DNA from: Pochonia chlamydosporia 170
Lineage: Eukaryota > Ascomycota > Sordariomycetes > Hypocreales > Clavicipitaceae
Reading direction: 5' to 3'
Assembly (NCBI RefSeq): GCF_001653235.2
Contig: NC_035792.1
Location: 4,526,001-4,590,000, forward strand
DNA length: 64,000 bases
Within the stretch, counting starts at the first letter, position 1. Every line of letters starts with the position of its first letter. Below are positions 1-11,700 of the stretch, piece by piece. The translations under genes were made by a program, and so were the position numbers. The notes under the pieces are model-generated. The model saw only the letters and a list, made by a program, of their open reading frames with translations, did no database searches and was not told where the DNA came from.

Positions 1-1424
1 GATTTGGAGCGGCACACGAGTACCTTTTATCCAAACGGCCAGGCACCCAGCCAAATGACGACAAGACTAGGGAATTGACCGAGATGAAAAAAAAAACGAT
101 GGCTTCCTTTGCAGGGTCTGCAGGTCTGGGGACCGAGTGAATGACAAGTTGTGCATGCGACAGCACGGAGTTAAGGCAGGGGTTTACTAAGGTTTGCAGA
201 TTCGGATTTTGGATCTGTCCGGAGACCGATATGGACGATTGATTGATTGCCGTTGCACAGGATCAATGCGACCAGGCCCAAGCCAACGAACGAGCTAGTC
301 GGCGGACTGTTCCGAATTTGCGGTGGCTTGTGGCTGAGGAATGGGAAAATGGTAGCCAAGTCCGCAATGGGACAGATGGTGGTGTTTGCTGCCTGCGGAG
401 TTGAATGGTTTTGTCTTGCAGGCGTGACGACAACGATTACGAAGATGGTGGTTTTATCAACAGTGAATTGGGCGTTTGTTGGTTGGTTGATGTAACTGGG
501 CTTGGGTGTCCTTATTAATAGGTCGTGCGAATGAGATGAAATTCAATTACGATGGACCTGAGTAATGGATGGAATCAATCACGTTGTCTGCCCAGGCAGG
601 GTCTTTGCCCGCCTTTCCAACGTGGCGGGAGTTGGAGGTGCAATTGGCGATTTGCAGGGTCAACGGTCGATGCGATTCCGAGGCGGTGGACATACAAACG
701 CTGAACGGTCCCGCTATGACGTCCACGTTTTAATGTTGCGGTTATGTCTGGTCATGTTTGGCTTGTGATGCAGTTGAAGGTGACAGGCTGGCTGTATTGC
801 CTGCCCGTGCTGGGCGGTGTGTGATGAGTGATGAACCTCAATGGATGCTCAAGTGTGATGTTGAGGCAGAGAGAATGCAGCATATTTTTCCAGCATCGAC
901 AAGTGAGCACATGCATCCAAAACCAAGAGCTCTGGTGTCTTCAGAGTTTCTCACTCAGAATGGCATGACCACGGTACGGAGTACTTGACGAGAAACTCCC
1001 CACTGATTGGTCGCGCTCCACTCACCTTCCACTTGACCATGATGCTTCCTGCCACTTACTTTCAATTGTGCCTTGACCTCAGACTCGACTCGACACTACC
1101 GGACCTCAGCCAGCACTGACCGTTTCTCAACCACCAGGTCGACGACTTTCCATAGCCGTTTGTCACTAACATTGGCCAACAGCGACATCTACACAGACCA
1201 CATCTCGCCATTGCCATTTGCTTTGCAGCGGCCATCTCCATAAGCCGATCTCTGATCCGGTTTGAAGCCCACGAGGCCCAAGAGCTGCCCTTTCGTCCTT
1301 TCTCATCGTCGACGACCTCCCACGACTGCATGGCATATCGCCTCAGCTGACCGGCTGATATCCAGCCCGCATCGTCAATTCTTCCACCGGCGCGTGCCTT
1401 CCGACCCCACGACCTGCTCCGACC
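1..1424. other. Intergenic, 5' flank of the Spo7-like gene
   Basis: No coding region can be supported here. Open frames are short, lack splice support and look like no known family. The last few hundred bases before position 1425 are pyrimidine-rich and are probably promoter and 5' leader of the downstream gene. The short motif TACGGAGTAC lies at 975-984 and recurs elsewhere in the window. Confidence 0.6.
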
Positions 1425-2717
1425 ATGGCCGACGACATCGATTCCATCGTCAAGGGCGCACCAGCCGGGACTCCAGACATCAAGAGCAGCTCTGGACCAA
1501 CTCCCATTGCGCCCGCTACCGGCAAACAAGGTGACCCTCTCAACCACGCGCCGAGCTCCCCGTCCATGGTCTACCTGAACCTCCTCATCCTCGAAGCTTC
1601 CCTCCGAGCGCAGTTCCTCGAGCTCCGTGCCAGAAAACGCCATCATACATTCTTCTTGACCCTGCTGACACTATGGGTCGCCTTCTTCGGCTACAAGCTA
1701 TACTTTGCCCCTCGCGAAGACGGCCGTGGTGTTGGAGGCTCCATTTACTGGGCGCTGGAAGGTGCCCAGAAGGTGTGCTTCATGGGAGGCATCATCACGG
1801 CAATTTTGGTCTGGGGAACCGGAATCTGGGACCGTGGCATCCGCTGGCCCAGGAGATGGTTTGCTATCTCCAACAGGGGTCTGCGCGGATTCAACTGCAA
1901 GCTTGTCATAATACGGCGGCCGTGGTGGGCCGAGGCGCTCTCAACAATTGGCTTCTTCCTGACGTACGGCCTGTTTTCGCATACCGCGAGCTCCTCCTAC
2001 CGCCACGTAGAGCCTTGGCTGTTGCGGGAGACGGAAAAGGAGCTTCAGCTTTCCAGTGATGGCCACCCAATGCTGGTGTTGCCTCACGATGATGAGGAAA
2101 AGGGTGGACATGAGGAGGACTTGGCACCCGGAGGCGACTACGTCAAACTGCTTCTGCTGCCGAAGCCATTCTCGCCAACATTCAGAGAAAACTGGGAGCT
2201 TTACCGTACCGAGTACTGGGAGAGAGAAAACGAACGACGAGCACTATTACGCCGAAAGGTTAAGGAACATGATCGCAAGATGGCCAAGCAGGCATACGGC
2301 TGGCTTTGGTGGCTGCCATGGCGGGAAATCCCCCAGCGCAAGCCGCAATCACACAAGACTCTCCATCGCCACTCCAGCAGCGAGAAGGTACGGAGGAATC
2401 GCGGCGGCAGCGTGCGCCGACTATCTACTAGCTCGTCCCGAAGCCAAACGCCAACTTTAGACGTGGACGATGGACAGCTCAGTCGCCGGCCCAGCTCTGC
2501 CTCGGATAAGCGCCGCAAGAAGCCGTCATCCATGTCCAAGTCGAAGCGATCCGGAACAGATTCACGCTCAGTCACCCCAGAAGCGCCGTCGCCATTGACA
2601 AAGGAAGCTACCGTGTCTGTTGACGAGTCTTCTACCGAGGGCAGTGGAAGGGTTTTACGCAGTGCCGGACAAAAGACTGGCAAGGATTCAGTTGAACCGG
2701 ACAAGGCGAGTTCATAG
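1425..2717 (+). CDS. SPO7: Spo7-like regulatory subunit of the Nem1-Spo7 phosphatase
   Basis: Single-exon gene of 430 residues with an ACCATGG start context. The region MVYLNLLILEASLRAQFLEL (about 48-67) followed by two hydrophobic segments (about 75-94 and 117-135) is the hallmark of Spo7. In yeast this ER/nuclear-envelope protein binds the phosphatase Nem1, which dephosphorylates the lipin Pah1 and so controls triglyceride and phospholipid synthesis and nuclear shape. The middle part with RRPWWAEALSTIGFF and the later PKPFSPTFRENWELYRTEYW are typical of filamentous-fungal homologues. The C-terminal 130 residues are rich in Ser, Arg and Lys and look disordered, making the protein longer than yeast Spo7, which is usual for Pezizomycotina. 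Family assignment is confident; function is by homology. Confidence 0.88.
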   Translation: MADDIDSIVKGAPAGTPDIKSSSGPTPIAPATGKQGDPLNHAPSSPSMVYLNLLILEASLRAQFLELRARKRHHTFFLTLLTLWVAFFGYKLYFAPREDGRGVGGSIYWALEGAQKVCFMGGIITAILVWGTGIWDRGIRWPRRWFAISNRGLRGFNCKLVIIRRPWWAEALSTIGFFLTYGLFSHTASSSYRHVEPWLLRETEKELQLSSDGHPMLVLPHDDEEKGGHEEDLAPGGDYVKLLLLPKPFSPTFRENWELYRTEYWERENERRALLRRKVKEHDRKMAKQAYGWLWWLPWREIPQRKPQSHKTLHRHSSSEKVRRNRGGSVRRLSTSSSRSQTPTLDVDDGQLSRRPSSASDKRRKKPSSMSKSKRSGTDSRSVTPEAPSPLTKEATVSVDESSTEGSGRVLRSAGQKTGKDSVEPDKASS

Positions 2718-3845
2718 GAGATGCGTTGTAGATATCTTAATGTGAGAACATGATTAATGTCGAAATTTGGGACACTTTTCATTTGCAATTGTTTCCATTC
2801 TGCTACTGTAGAAGCCATTATTGACAGGGATATTAAGGTCAACCGTACCATCTCTTGCTGTCCTGCTGGGAGATGATGCTGACCTAATAGTTCATGACTC
2901 TCACTCTGCATCTCATCAGATGAGAAGTGCAAAGCGCGCCCACAGATTAAGCTTCATTTACCCAATTGAGCAGGTCGTGCCCGAGCTGACCCATTGAAAC
3001 ATGCTTGGCGATGACATCCGAGTACGGGATGGCCAGATCAGCGTGTAGAAAGCTTATTGGAGCATAAATGAAGTAAATTAGCATCATATCGTGTGAACCT
3101 TGCAGCTGAACATGCAGGATTTTTCTGATCATATTAAAGTTTTGGCTCGGGGAAACTTATTGCGAGTTGTGCTTCGGGTTTGACGGTCTACGACGGCGCA
3201 ATTAGAGTTGAAGGCTATGAAGCACGATTTGATGTTATCGCGTTATTTTCACATGGCACAGCGTACGGAGTACTAGGCCAATAACTGATTCACGACACGT
3301 GTGAGCTCTGCAAATTGGACCTTGATAACCCGTCCAAAAATGGTTGGTGGTCTCGAACGTGTAGACCGAGTGTCTCGTAGTAATATCATCTGCCGGTGCC
3401 AGTGGGTTGCGCCAATTTACCACCCCTGACTAAATAGGATGAACCTTGTGAGGGACGGATGCTTGTCCATCGCTTTTTTACTTTGCCTTCATGCAGGTCC
3501 CAAAGCCACAGCCGGTGGACGCACCGGCGTCTTCGTTTTGATCAATTCGGGAGCGCGATGAGCGAATGAGAGTTTTGGAATGGGCACATTTCGACAAGCA
3601 TCACCCTAAGAAAGGAAGGAGAAGAAAGGCGGCCGTAGCGTGCTACCAGGCCGTATTGCGAATGGTTCGGCGCACACCGGCCTACGTGACATGATGGCGT
3701 CCATGTCGATGTTTCTCATATATATAGCCTGGTCTGCTTTCCATGGAAGTCTGCAGCATTCATTTAAATCCAGTCGCTGGAGTACTTACTGCAGCGGCAT
3801 TGCGCTCTTTAATTCCTAATCCAGTCACTCGTTTACTCACTCACC
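2718..3845. other. Intergenic between Spo7-like gene and GH16 gene
   Basis: No gene is supported. The distal part is the promoter of the GH16 gene, with a TATA box noted separately. TACGGAGTAC occurs at 3264-3273. Confidence 0.6.
3717..3726 (+). promoter_or_regulatory. TATA box upstream of GH16 gene
   Basis: The run CATATATATA lies about 120-130 nt before the ATG at 3846. This is a plausible core promoter position for a secreted enzyme gene with a short leader. Confidence 0.5.
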
Positions 3846-4787
3846 ATGCTGCCGCGATACATCACCGCCGTGGCTGTCGCCGCACAAATCGCACAATGCA
3901 ATCCTCTCGAAGCGCATGTCGGCGTCAAAGTGAAGGATTTCCCGAGGGGATTCCGCACATGCGTCTTCTACGACGACTTCTCCGAAGGCAAGGACTCCCT
4001 CCCCGACCCTGCAAAATGGACCATCGACCTGGGCACGCAGTATTCCCCCAATGGTCCTGCGCAATGGGGAACCGGCGAGATACAGACCTACACGGACAAC
4101 CATGAAAACATCCACATCACGCCTCATCAGACGCTGAAGATCACGCCCCGCCGCGATAAACACGGAAACTGGACGTCGTCGCGGATAGAAACCACTGCCG
4201 AGTGGGACTTTTCCTGCCAAAAAGGCGAGCGTGTCCGCGTAGAAGCGAGGATCAAGCTCGGCGGCAACCCTAAGAACCAGTCGCTGGGCATGTGGCCAGC
4301 CTTCTGGGCCCTCGGGTCAGAGTACCGTGGTAATTACTGGAACTGGCCAGCGGTAGGGGAGATTGATATTCTCGAGTCGGTGAACGGGGAACGCAAGCTG
4401 TGGAACGTGGTGCACTGTGGTACGAATCCTGGGGGCGTGTGCAATGAGCCCGTTGGGATAGGGCATGTCACGGAGCCGTTTGAGAAGGGTGTCTGGCACA
4501 CGCTTGCGTGGGAGGCGCACAGGGCGTTTGGAAAGAGGCAGGAGAGCATGAGTTGGTATCTGGATGGGCGTAGGACGTGGACGCTGTGGAAGAGGGATGT
4601 TGGTGATGAGGCGGCGTGGGAGGCTATGGCGGGCGCTGGGAAGATGTTGTTGCTGAATGTTGCTGTGGGGGGAGGGTTTCCGAATGGTGTTGCGGGGATT
4701 ACGACGCCGACGAAGGATACGCTTGATGGGGAGGGCGCGAGTATGGAGGTTGATTATGTGGCTGTTTATAAGAAGGAGAGGTGGTGA
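3846..4787 (+). CDS. Glycoside hydrolase family 16 (beta-1,3-glucanase-like), secreted
   Basis: Single exon, 313 residues, start in CACCATG. The first 17 or so residues (MLPRYITAVAVAAQIAQ) look like a signal peptide. The catalytic signature GEIDILE is present at 171-177: E172 is the expected nucleophile, D174 the helper and E177 the acid/base. The preceding MWPAFWALG and the later GVWHTLAWE and LLLNVAVGG segments are usual for the GH16 jelly-roll fold. Such enzymes cut beta-1,3- or mixed-linked glucans outside the cell. Length fits a bare catalytic domain with no GPI or carbohydrate-binding tail. The exact substrate cannot be told from sequence. The 3' half is markedly GT-rich in third positions, which creates long antisense frames that are not genes. 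Confidence 0.9.
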   Translation: MLPRYITAVAVAAQIAQCNPLEAHVGVKVKDFPRGFRTCVFYDDFSEGKDSLPDPAKWTIDLGTQYSPNGPAQWGTGEIQTYTDNHENIHITPHQTLKITPRRDKHGNWTSSRIETTAEWDFSCQKGERVRVEARIKLGGNPKNQSLGMWPAFWALGSEYRGNYWNWPAVGEIDILESVNGERKLWNVVHCGTNPGGVCNEPVGIGHVTEPFEKGVWHTLAWEAHRAFGKRQESMSWYLDGRRTWTLWKRDVGDEAAWEAMAGAGKMLLLNVAVGGGFPNGVAGITTPTKDTLDGEGASMEVDYVAVYKKERW

Positions 4788-4862
4788 TGTTGTCGTCAGG
4801 GATGTGGTTTGGGATGGAGGTTGATTTTGTGTGGGGTTTTCTTTGTCGAACATTGTGAGGGG

Positions 4863-5771
4863 TCAACTGGTAGGAAGTGTTGACAGTATCTTGATCTGTG
4901 CGACCGAAAATCCGTAAACACTTGTCAAAGGCTTGCCTAAGAATGCACCAGCCTCGTCTGGAGTCATTTCTTTCAGTTCCAACACATCACTGCCAGCAGC
5001 GTCAACGGCGACTTTTGATGACCGTGTGGTGATTAGGATCCGTCCTCTTGGGCTTTGCGGGAGAACGTCAAGGAGACCAGTGGAGTCTTGCAACCCATTA
5101 AGCACGAGTATGTCATCAGCATTATCAAGAACGAGCAGCCAATGGCCAGCAGCCTCTGAACCCAAATAGCTCCGGAGAACTGCTTTTGGGCCGTCATTGT
5201 CGCCACATGGGATGGCTAGCTTCTGAATGAGTTCTGTTGCGGTTTTTTTTTTGGAAAGCTGGCATGCTCTGGGCGGGCATCCAGAGGACAGAGTATTGTT
5301 TTAATGTAAGTTGAACACGGTGCGCTAGCTCAAGTACGATTTGGGTTTTCCCCATACCGCCGAGTCCCACAAGAGCTACTCGTTTCCTTTCTTCTTCAAA
5401 TAGCATTTGCCATAACTTTTCAATTTGATGTTTACGGCCAGTGAAATTTTTGTTCTGCCCGAATGGTATATAGGAGACTAATCAACTGACGCATTAGGTG
5501 GCTGTATCTATGTTGGCTCTCATTTTAGGCACTAACCTCTGTCCTGCTTATGTACCTTTGATGGCCCTATCTCTGCTAATATCGCCTTCGCGTAAGCGGC
5601 TGCCATAGCTGCGGCATACGGCTGCCAGTCTTTGTTCTTTTGCTCATCTCCATAGTCACATACACCACGGATAACGCCGACCGGGAGGCGATTTATAGTT
5701 CCAGCCGCCTCCATGTTAAGACCAATAATATGATATTTATCTTGTAGTTTATTTTCGTCTTGCGGAATTCT
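4863..5771 (-). pseudogene. Decayed NLR remnant: phosphorylase tail plus NB-ARC start
   Basis: Read on the minus strand. The 5' piece (5771 down to about 5532) is the end of a PNP/UDP-phosphorylase-like domain, with a MEAAG block and a GVIRGVCDYGDEQKNKDW block. An apparent intron follows at the same place as in the intact neighbour. Next comes an NB-ARC start with PFGQNKNFTGR, Walker A GLGGMGKTQ and, in another frame, Walker B WLLVLDNADD and ILITTRS. The frame breaks at a run of ten T on the plus strand (5243-5252), one base out of register. All sequence upstream of the PNP tail and everything after the middle of NB-ARC, including any repeat domain, is missing. It is most likely a truncated, frameshifted relic of an allorecognition/NLR receptor. 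A sequencing slip at the homopolymer would explain the shift but not the truncation. Confidence 0.75.
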
Positions 5772-5993
5772 TTAGAAGCTTGTCTCCTGAGTCGGATGGA
5801 GCTAGACGTCTATCTCACCATCTCTGGAGCCTCTAATGCCATCTTAAACCCGGTGGTCACTTCACTACATGATCCTCGACACTTTATGAAATAACTTATA
5901 AACGCAAAATACTGTTTGGCAAAGTTTGCACATCCCCAAACTTGCCACCAGTACTGACCCAATTGCCTTGGATTTATCGACTATGGTCCCCCC

Positions 5994-6971
5994 CTAGAAG
6001 ACCATAATGAGAATCACACACAAGACTGTACCAATAACACACCAGAAAACAACTTGTTCAACGCATTTTAGTTTGTCTGGGATGTAGATACCTAAACCTG
6101 GCACCAGCAAACGTGAGTGCAAGCTTGGGCGCTGGAGTGGTGTATCAAGTTTTTGGGGGAGGAAATTTGTAACAATTAAATTGGAGCCAGCTCTTAAGGG
6201 GTGCTTAAAAAACTCAAATGCCCTAGCTAAGACTAGAGTTTTTGTTGCATCATGCAAAGGCTCGGTGTAGTGGTAGTTGGACGCAATATCCGCTCGAAGT
6301 GATTCGCATTGTATTGGCGGGATATCTTTTATTGTGCCTGTTCCAGCCACAAAATCTGCCCTGCCTGGGTCTGAAAAAGGTTCCATCTGGAACTGCTCAT
6401 AGTTAGCATCAGGTAAGAAGATACTTTATTAGATCCTACCTCAACAATTCGGACTTCTAATGGAGGTATAAGTCGCAGCCACCGAAGCCCAGAGAGGTAA
6501 CCTGAATGCTTGTATACCCGGTTGAAGAACTGGTTTCCACGTTCATCAAGGTAAACATCCCGGATCTTTGTGAATATCTCTTTATCAGACTGTAGGCCAG
6601 TAAGATTGATACTGATAACCTTTACCACTGTAGACTCAGTGTAATCAAGGCAAAGTGACAAAAATTTGTTACGAGTACCCACGGCGGACGGGAGTGGGTT
6701 AGCTCCAGCGTTTGAATCTTGGTTGGAGCTGCTTGCCTCGACTGGAGCAGGGTTGATATTGTTTCTTTGATGCATGTTGTTCTCCAGCGTATCTTGCAAA
6801 TCCCAGTTTCTAACTCCATCAGCAGAACCTGCCTGAGATTCCACGTCGCTTTGGGATGGACAGGTTTGATGGCTATAGGACGGTCAGCTTGTTGTAACTA
6901 CCTAGTAACCACGATTAAACTGACCTGTGTTCTGCAAAGTCTTGCAAGACGGGAGAAGGGTGTTTGTCCAT
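5994..6971 (-). CDS. Small fungal protein with C-terminal membrane segment, unknown function
   Basis: Three-exon model on the minus strand: 6971-6925, 6872-6440 and 6392-5994, 292 residues, phases consistent. The introns (6924-6873 and 6439-6393) have GTCAGT or GTAGGA donors, CTGAC or CTAAC branch points and TAG or CAG acceptors, so the splicing is well supported. The first ATG (MDKHPSPVLQDF) is in exon 1. The central part (FLSLCLDY... SINLTGLQSDKEIFTKIRD) resembles a broad class of fungal membrane proteins of unknown role often annotated near incompatibility genes. The last 25 or so residues form one hydrophobic helix with no charged tail. It sits between the NLR remnant and the second NLR. 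No function is assigned. Confidence 0.6.
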
Positions 6972-8741
6972 CCAGACGGCCGTGTCTAGGACGAGAGAAT
7001 AAAGACTTGGTTGCTCATCTAATGAGAGTGAATGAGAATGTTCTTTGGAGCGCTTCTTTATACCAACGTGTCTTTTCAACTGGGTTTGTGACTAGCTGCC
7101 CCGGCGATGCATGACTCCGCTTGAAAAAGCTAAGTGTGAATTGGCTCCTGACTTAGGCGTTTTTGGTGATGAATCCCGAGACATGATGAGAGTTTTTGAC
7201 TTCCCTTGTGGAGATGGGGGTTTTGCGAACATGGTGGTGCAAAAGTAGATTTGAGCCTTGTGTAGGAGGGATGTGTAAAAGAAAATGAGGAAAAAGTCGG
7301 GGGTAAATGAATTTTGTGCAGTGGTACAGTGGCCCTAACCTTAACTCTGAAGCGAGGAGCACAAGCACACTTTCCGTCTGGATGAGCTGCGAGGGTCTGG
7401 TCTTGCAGAGTATTGCTCGGGGCTTCACATGACCTGCGCCACTAGAACCTGCACCAGGAGCAATAGTGCTAGAAGATAGTAGGAGTAGCAGCTCTTACGC
7501 AGCACATTTTCAGGTACGGTGAGGAGCCATGTGCAATCTGGAAGTGTTCAGGGAGGTCAAAGCATAATATCACGGTACTAGAGGGAGTCTATTGAACAAA
7601 AAAGCCTATCTCGTACTATTCCTAGCTATGTTGGATTGATCGTGAAGTATGGATGGGGACATTCGACTTTGCTACCTGTGGCGGCATCGGAGTGCGGCGA
7701 ATAAAACTACTTTTTGGTCGCAGTCTCTTAAGCGTTTGTTTGATAATAAAGCGGGACCAGAAATCTAGAAATGTTAATGAACCATTTGGTCACTCTACGA
7801 AGGCATATTGTACAGGCTTACTGTAACTAGTGAGATCCCCGTGGCTATTACAGACGGGTTTACACCCTGCGAAGCCATTAGAGTCCAAGCATATATTGGT
7901 GAGCAATACTGGTTCGAGTTTAAATTTCCCAAGGATGCAAGCTTTAAGTACATCTGGAGCATTTGCTATTGTCCTTAATGAGGCAAAGCTAGAGCCCCCA
8001 TTAGTGCTATGCGTACAAGCCTTAACTGGTTAACCATACATACATAAGCTATCCTTTAGAACAAAATTTCAACTGCTAAGTATGTCGAGGTTAGCGGGAC
8101 GGGCCGTTGTGGGTCTGGATTAGCTGGTTCTCATCTGAGACTGACTCCCAAGATGCTATCCCAGGTCGAGTCACATATAAGCACAAAAGGCCCTGTCTCC
8201 CAACGGTTAAACAAAATGAGGCAAACTGGTTGATCACTTGCTCTGGCATAGCCTTCCACAGCGGCTGTAGGGTTGGGCATGCTTTTCAAATCAATTCGCG
8301 GCTGGCTCCGCCACCACAAGGCTGTTCTAGAAATGTTTGCCACGCCCTACATCGTCCGGGAACTCTGCTTGAATCACACCAAAAGCCTTGTTGCCTTAAA
8401 CCTATGCATATCTGCCCTGCCATCTGTACGCCACGCTTGGGCGTGGCGGGGTTTGGGATGCAGCCCTGCGATTACACTTCTCACGACCAGCACATCAGGG
8501 CTTACTTACCCGGTAGCCATTTATTGGTTTTATGGTAGGAAATATGGCCACAGCCTCACCGGTCATATTTCGTCGTAAAGTCTGTAGAACAACTATGCGT
8601 TGACCCCTCTTTCCAGCAAAATCCCACGTTGTGCCGTGTGCCTCAGCATATGTCATTCAACCTTAATAAGTCCGCAAAAACTCTTCCCTCCATCCGATTC
8701 TACCTTGCACTAGACAGTCAATATTTGCTTGGATGCGCCAA
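6972..8741. other. Intergenic upstream of the NLR gene
   Basis: Nothing coding can be supported in this 1.8 kb. Frames at 8107-8578 are short and without recognisable motifs. A small perfect hairpin (CCACGC, four bases, GCGTGG) lies near 8430-8446. Confidence 0.55.
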
Positions 8742-11700
8742 ATGGCTCCACCAACTCGAGACTTGTGCACGGTGGGATGGATCGCTCCTATGTCGTTGGA
8801 ACTGGCCCCGGGTCGTGCAATGCTCGAAGACTGCCAAAGAGTTTCTGCCGGGGGCAAATATTACGATGTTGGACGCCTAAGCGGGCACTGGGTTGTCATG
8901 ATTGTTTGTTCTCGAATTGGCAATAGTTCGGCTACTATGGCTGTCGCTGATATGCGCCATTGGTTTCCAAACATTAAACACATCCTGGTAGTTGGAATAG
9001 CAGGAGGACAGCCCTGCTATGGTACCGGTGGAAAGGAGCAGATTGTTCTAGGCGACGTTGTCGTCGGTGTCCCACGAGGAAGCGAAGGAGGAGTTGCACA
9101 CTACGAATGCGGAGCGTGGGAAGCAGCAGACCTATTCTCTGCCAGCGGACACACTCTGCACCCATCAGACGATCTTCTCACAGCCGTTAACACCCTTCAA
9201 GGCGACTACATACGGTCAGGATCCGAGATCCCAAGATTCCTGGTTGAGCTACGAGCAAAGCTAGAGCTAGACGAGCAGGCAGAGTATAATGACCAAGGGG
9301 CGGATAATGATTTTCTCTTCCCAGACACGTATCGTCATTCGAATCGCGACATGGATTGCGAAGGGCTTTGCGATTTTACAGCGGCGAAGAAACGAGCGGA
9401 TCGAGGCATAAAGGCCCAGCGAAAGGAAAACTCACCCCGTATTCATTACGGTAACATTGCATCAGGAAATGCCCTCATCATATCAAGCGAGAAACGGAAT
9501 GCATTCTATGAAAAATATCAAGTTTTATGCTTTGAGATGGAATCTGCTGGTGTGATGCACCACAACCAAGCACTGGTCATCCGAGGTATCTGCGATTACG
9601 CGGATTCGCACAAGAATAAGAGATGGCAGAAATATGCCGCTGCTACAGCGGCAGCATACGCAAAGGAGGTCCTACTACTTGTACCACCAGCTGAAACAAG
9701 CAATAGAGGTGAGCCTGCCCAGAGTATGTAGATGTGAATTTAAGCCACGCTTTACCTTTAACTAAGTCCTAAAGTCGTTGCCAGGTGTCATTTTCTAGTA
9801 CCATTTGGCAGGAACCAGGAATTTGTTGGTAGGACGGAAATTCTGTCACAGCTTCAGGAAAGGATTTGGCCAGGCAAAAATAAGGACGATTGTCAGAGAA
9901 CCGCCGTCGAAGGCCTTGGGGGGGTCGGCAAGACGCAGATCGCGCTAGAGGCTGTTTACCGTGTTCATAAAGAGCACCCGGACTGCTCTATTTTCTGGGT
10001 TCCGGCCGTGGACGTAAACACCTTTGAAAACGCATACCGCGATATCGGCAGACAGATGAAGATTGCGGGCATTGACGAAGACAAAGCTGACGTTAAGCAA
10101 CTTGTTAAAACTGCGCTAAGTGACGACAGCAGTGGCAGCTGGCTCTTGGTTGTCGATAATGCCGATGATATTACGTTGCTCTTTGGCGTCACTAGACTGT
10201 CAGACTACCTCCCATTTAGTCGAAATGGCTCGATTCTGTTTACAACGCGGAATCACGAGGCGGCCGTGAAGCTTGTTGTTCATAATAGCGGCATTGTCCC
10301 CGTACTAGAAATGGACAGGAGCGAAGCCTTCGATCTGCTACGGAAAGGGTTGAACGAAAGCCAGATCAGCGACACGAAAAGCACTAAGAGGCTACTTGAT
10401 TTTCTAGCTTACCTGCCGCTGGCAATCAGGCAGGCATCCGCATATATGGCCAAGAAACAGATATCAACTTCAGAGTACCTCGAGCTTTGTGAGTCTGAGC
10501 ACGAGGATATGATCGATCTGCTAGGTAGAGACTTTGATGACCCATATTGATACAAGGAGATTGCAAATCCAGTGGCCACAACATGGCTTATTTCGTTTAA
10601 CCACATCTCAAAGCACGATCCGCTGGCGGCGGAGTACCTAAAGTTCATGAGTCTTCTGGCGGAGAAAGACATCCCGAAGTCGCTTTTACCTACAGCTAGG
10701 AAAATAGAGGCCTTGGAGGCAATCGGCACGCTGAAGGCATATGCATTTATTACGCAACGTGAAGGACAAGATTCATTTGACATGCACCGGCTTGTGCGTC
10801 TGGCGATGCAAAACTGGCTAAAGAACGAGGGACTGAAGAGTTGTGTATCATCTGCGATACAGCAGCTTGATCAAGCATTTCCCTTTCCGGAGCATGAGAA
10901 CAGGGACATGTGGATGAAATATCTACCGCACGCACGAGCCGCGCTAGAGTTTCGGGAACACCTTGAAGGTGGGAAGGTGGACGCTAGCCTTTTGTATAAC
11001 GTGGCCCAAAGTTATTCTTTACTAGGACAATATCAGAAGGCAGAGCAGATGTATCGGCAGACACTGCAGCTTCATGAGAAGGTGCTAGGCAAGAGCCATC
11101 CGGACACACTTTCCAGCATGAATAACCTAGCAGAGGTGCTCTCGGATCTAGGGAAGTATAAGGAGGCTAAGCAGATGCATTGGCAGACACTCCAGCTAAA
11201 GGAGAAGGTGCTAGGCAAAGAGCATCCGTCCACACTTAACAGCATGAATAACCTCGCAGGGGTGCTCTTAAATCTGGGGAAGTCTAAGGAGGCCGAGCAA
11301 ATGCAGCGGCAGGAATGGAAGTTAACGGAGAAGGTTCTAGGCAAAGAGCATCCGTCCACACTTATCAGCATGAACAACGTCGCACTTGTGCTCTCAGATC
11401 TGGGGAAGTATGAGGAGGCCGAGCAAATGCATCGGCAGGAATGGAAGTTAACGGAGAAGGTTCTAGGCAAAGAGCACCCGTCCACACTGATAAGCATGGA
11501 CAACCTCGCACTTGTACTTAAGAAACTGGGGAAGTATAAGGTGGCCGAGCAGATGCATCGGCAGACACTCCAGCTGTACGAGAAGGTGCTAGGCAAAGAG
11601 CATCCGTCCACACTTAACAGCATGAATAACCTAGCAGAGGTGCTCTCGGATCTGGGGAAGTATAAGGAGGCTAAGCAGATGCATTGGCAGACACTCCAGC

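Noticed and set aside
8107..8578. Overlapping small frames upstream of the NLR gene
   Set aside because: Three overlapping frames without motif or splice signals; they do not join to the NLR exon in phase.
10548..10553. Programmed stop-codon readthrough in the NLR
   Set aside because: The following codon is TAC, not the CTA context known to favour UGA readthrough.
10500..10600. 48-nt intron (GTAGAG...ATCCAG) that would remove the NLR stop
   Set aside because: No proper branch point, and it would delete the conserved segment before NPVATTW. A nonsense change is simpler.
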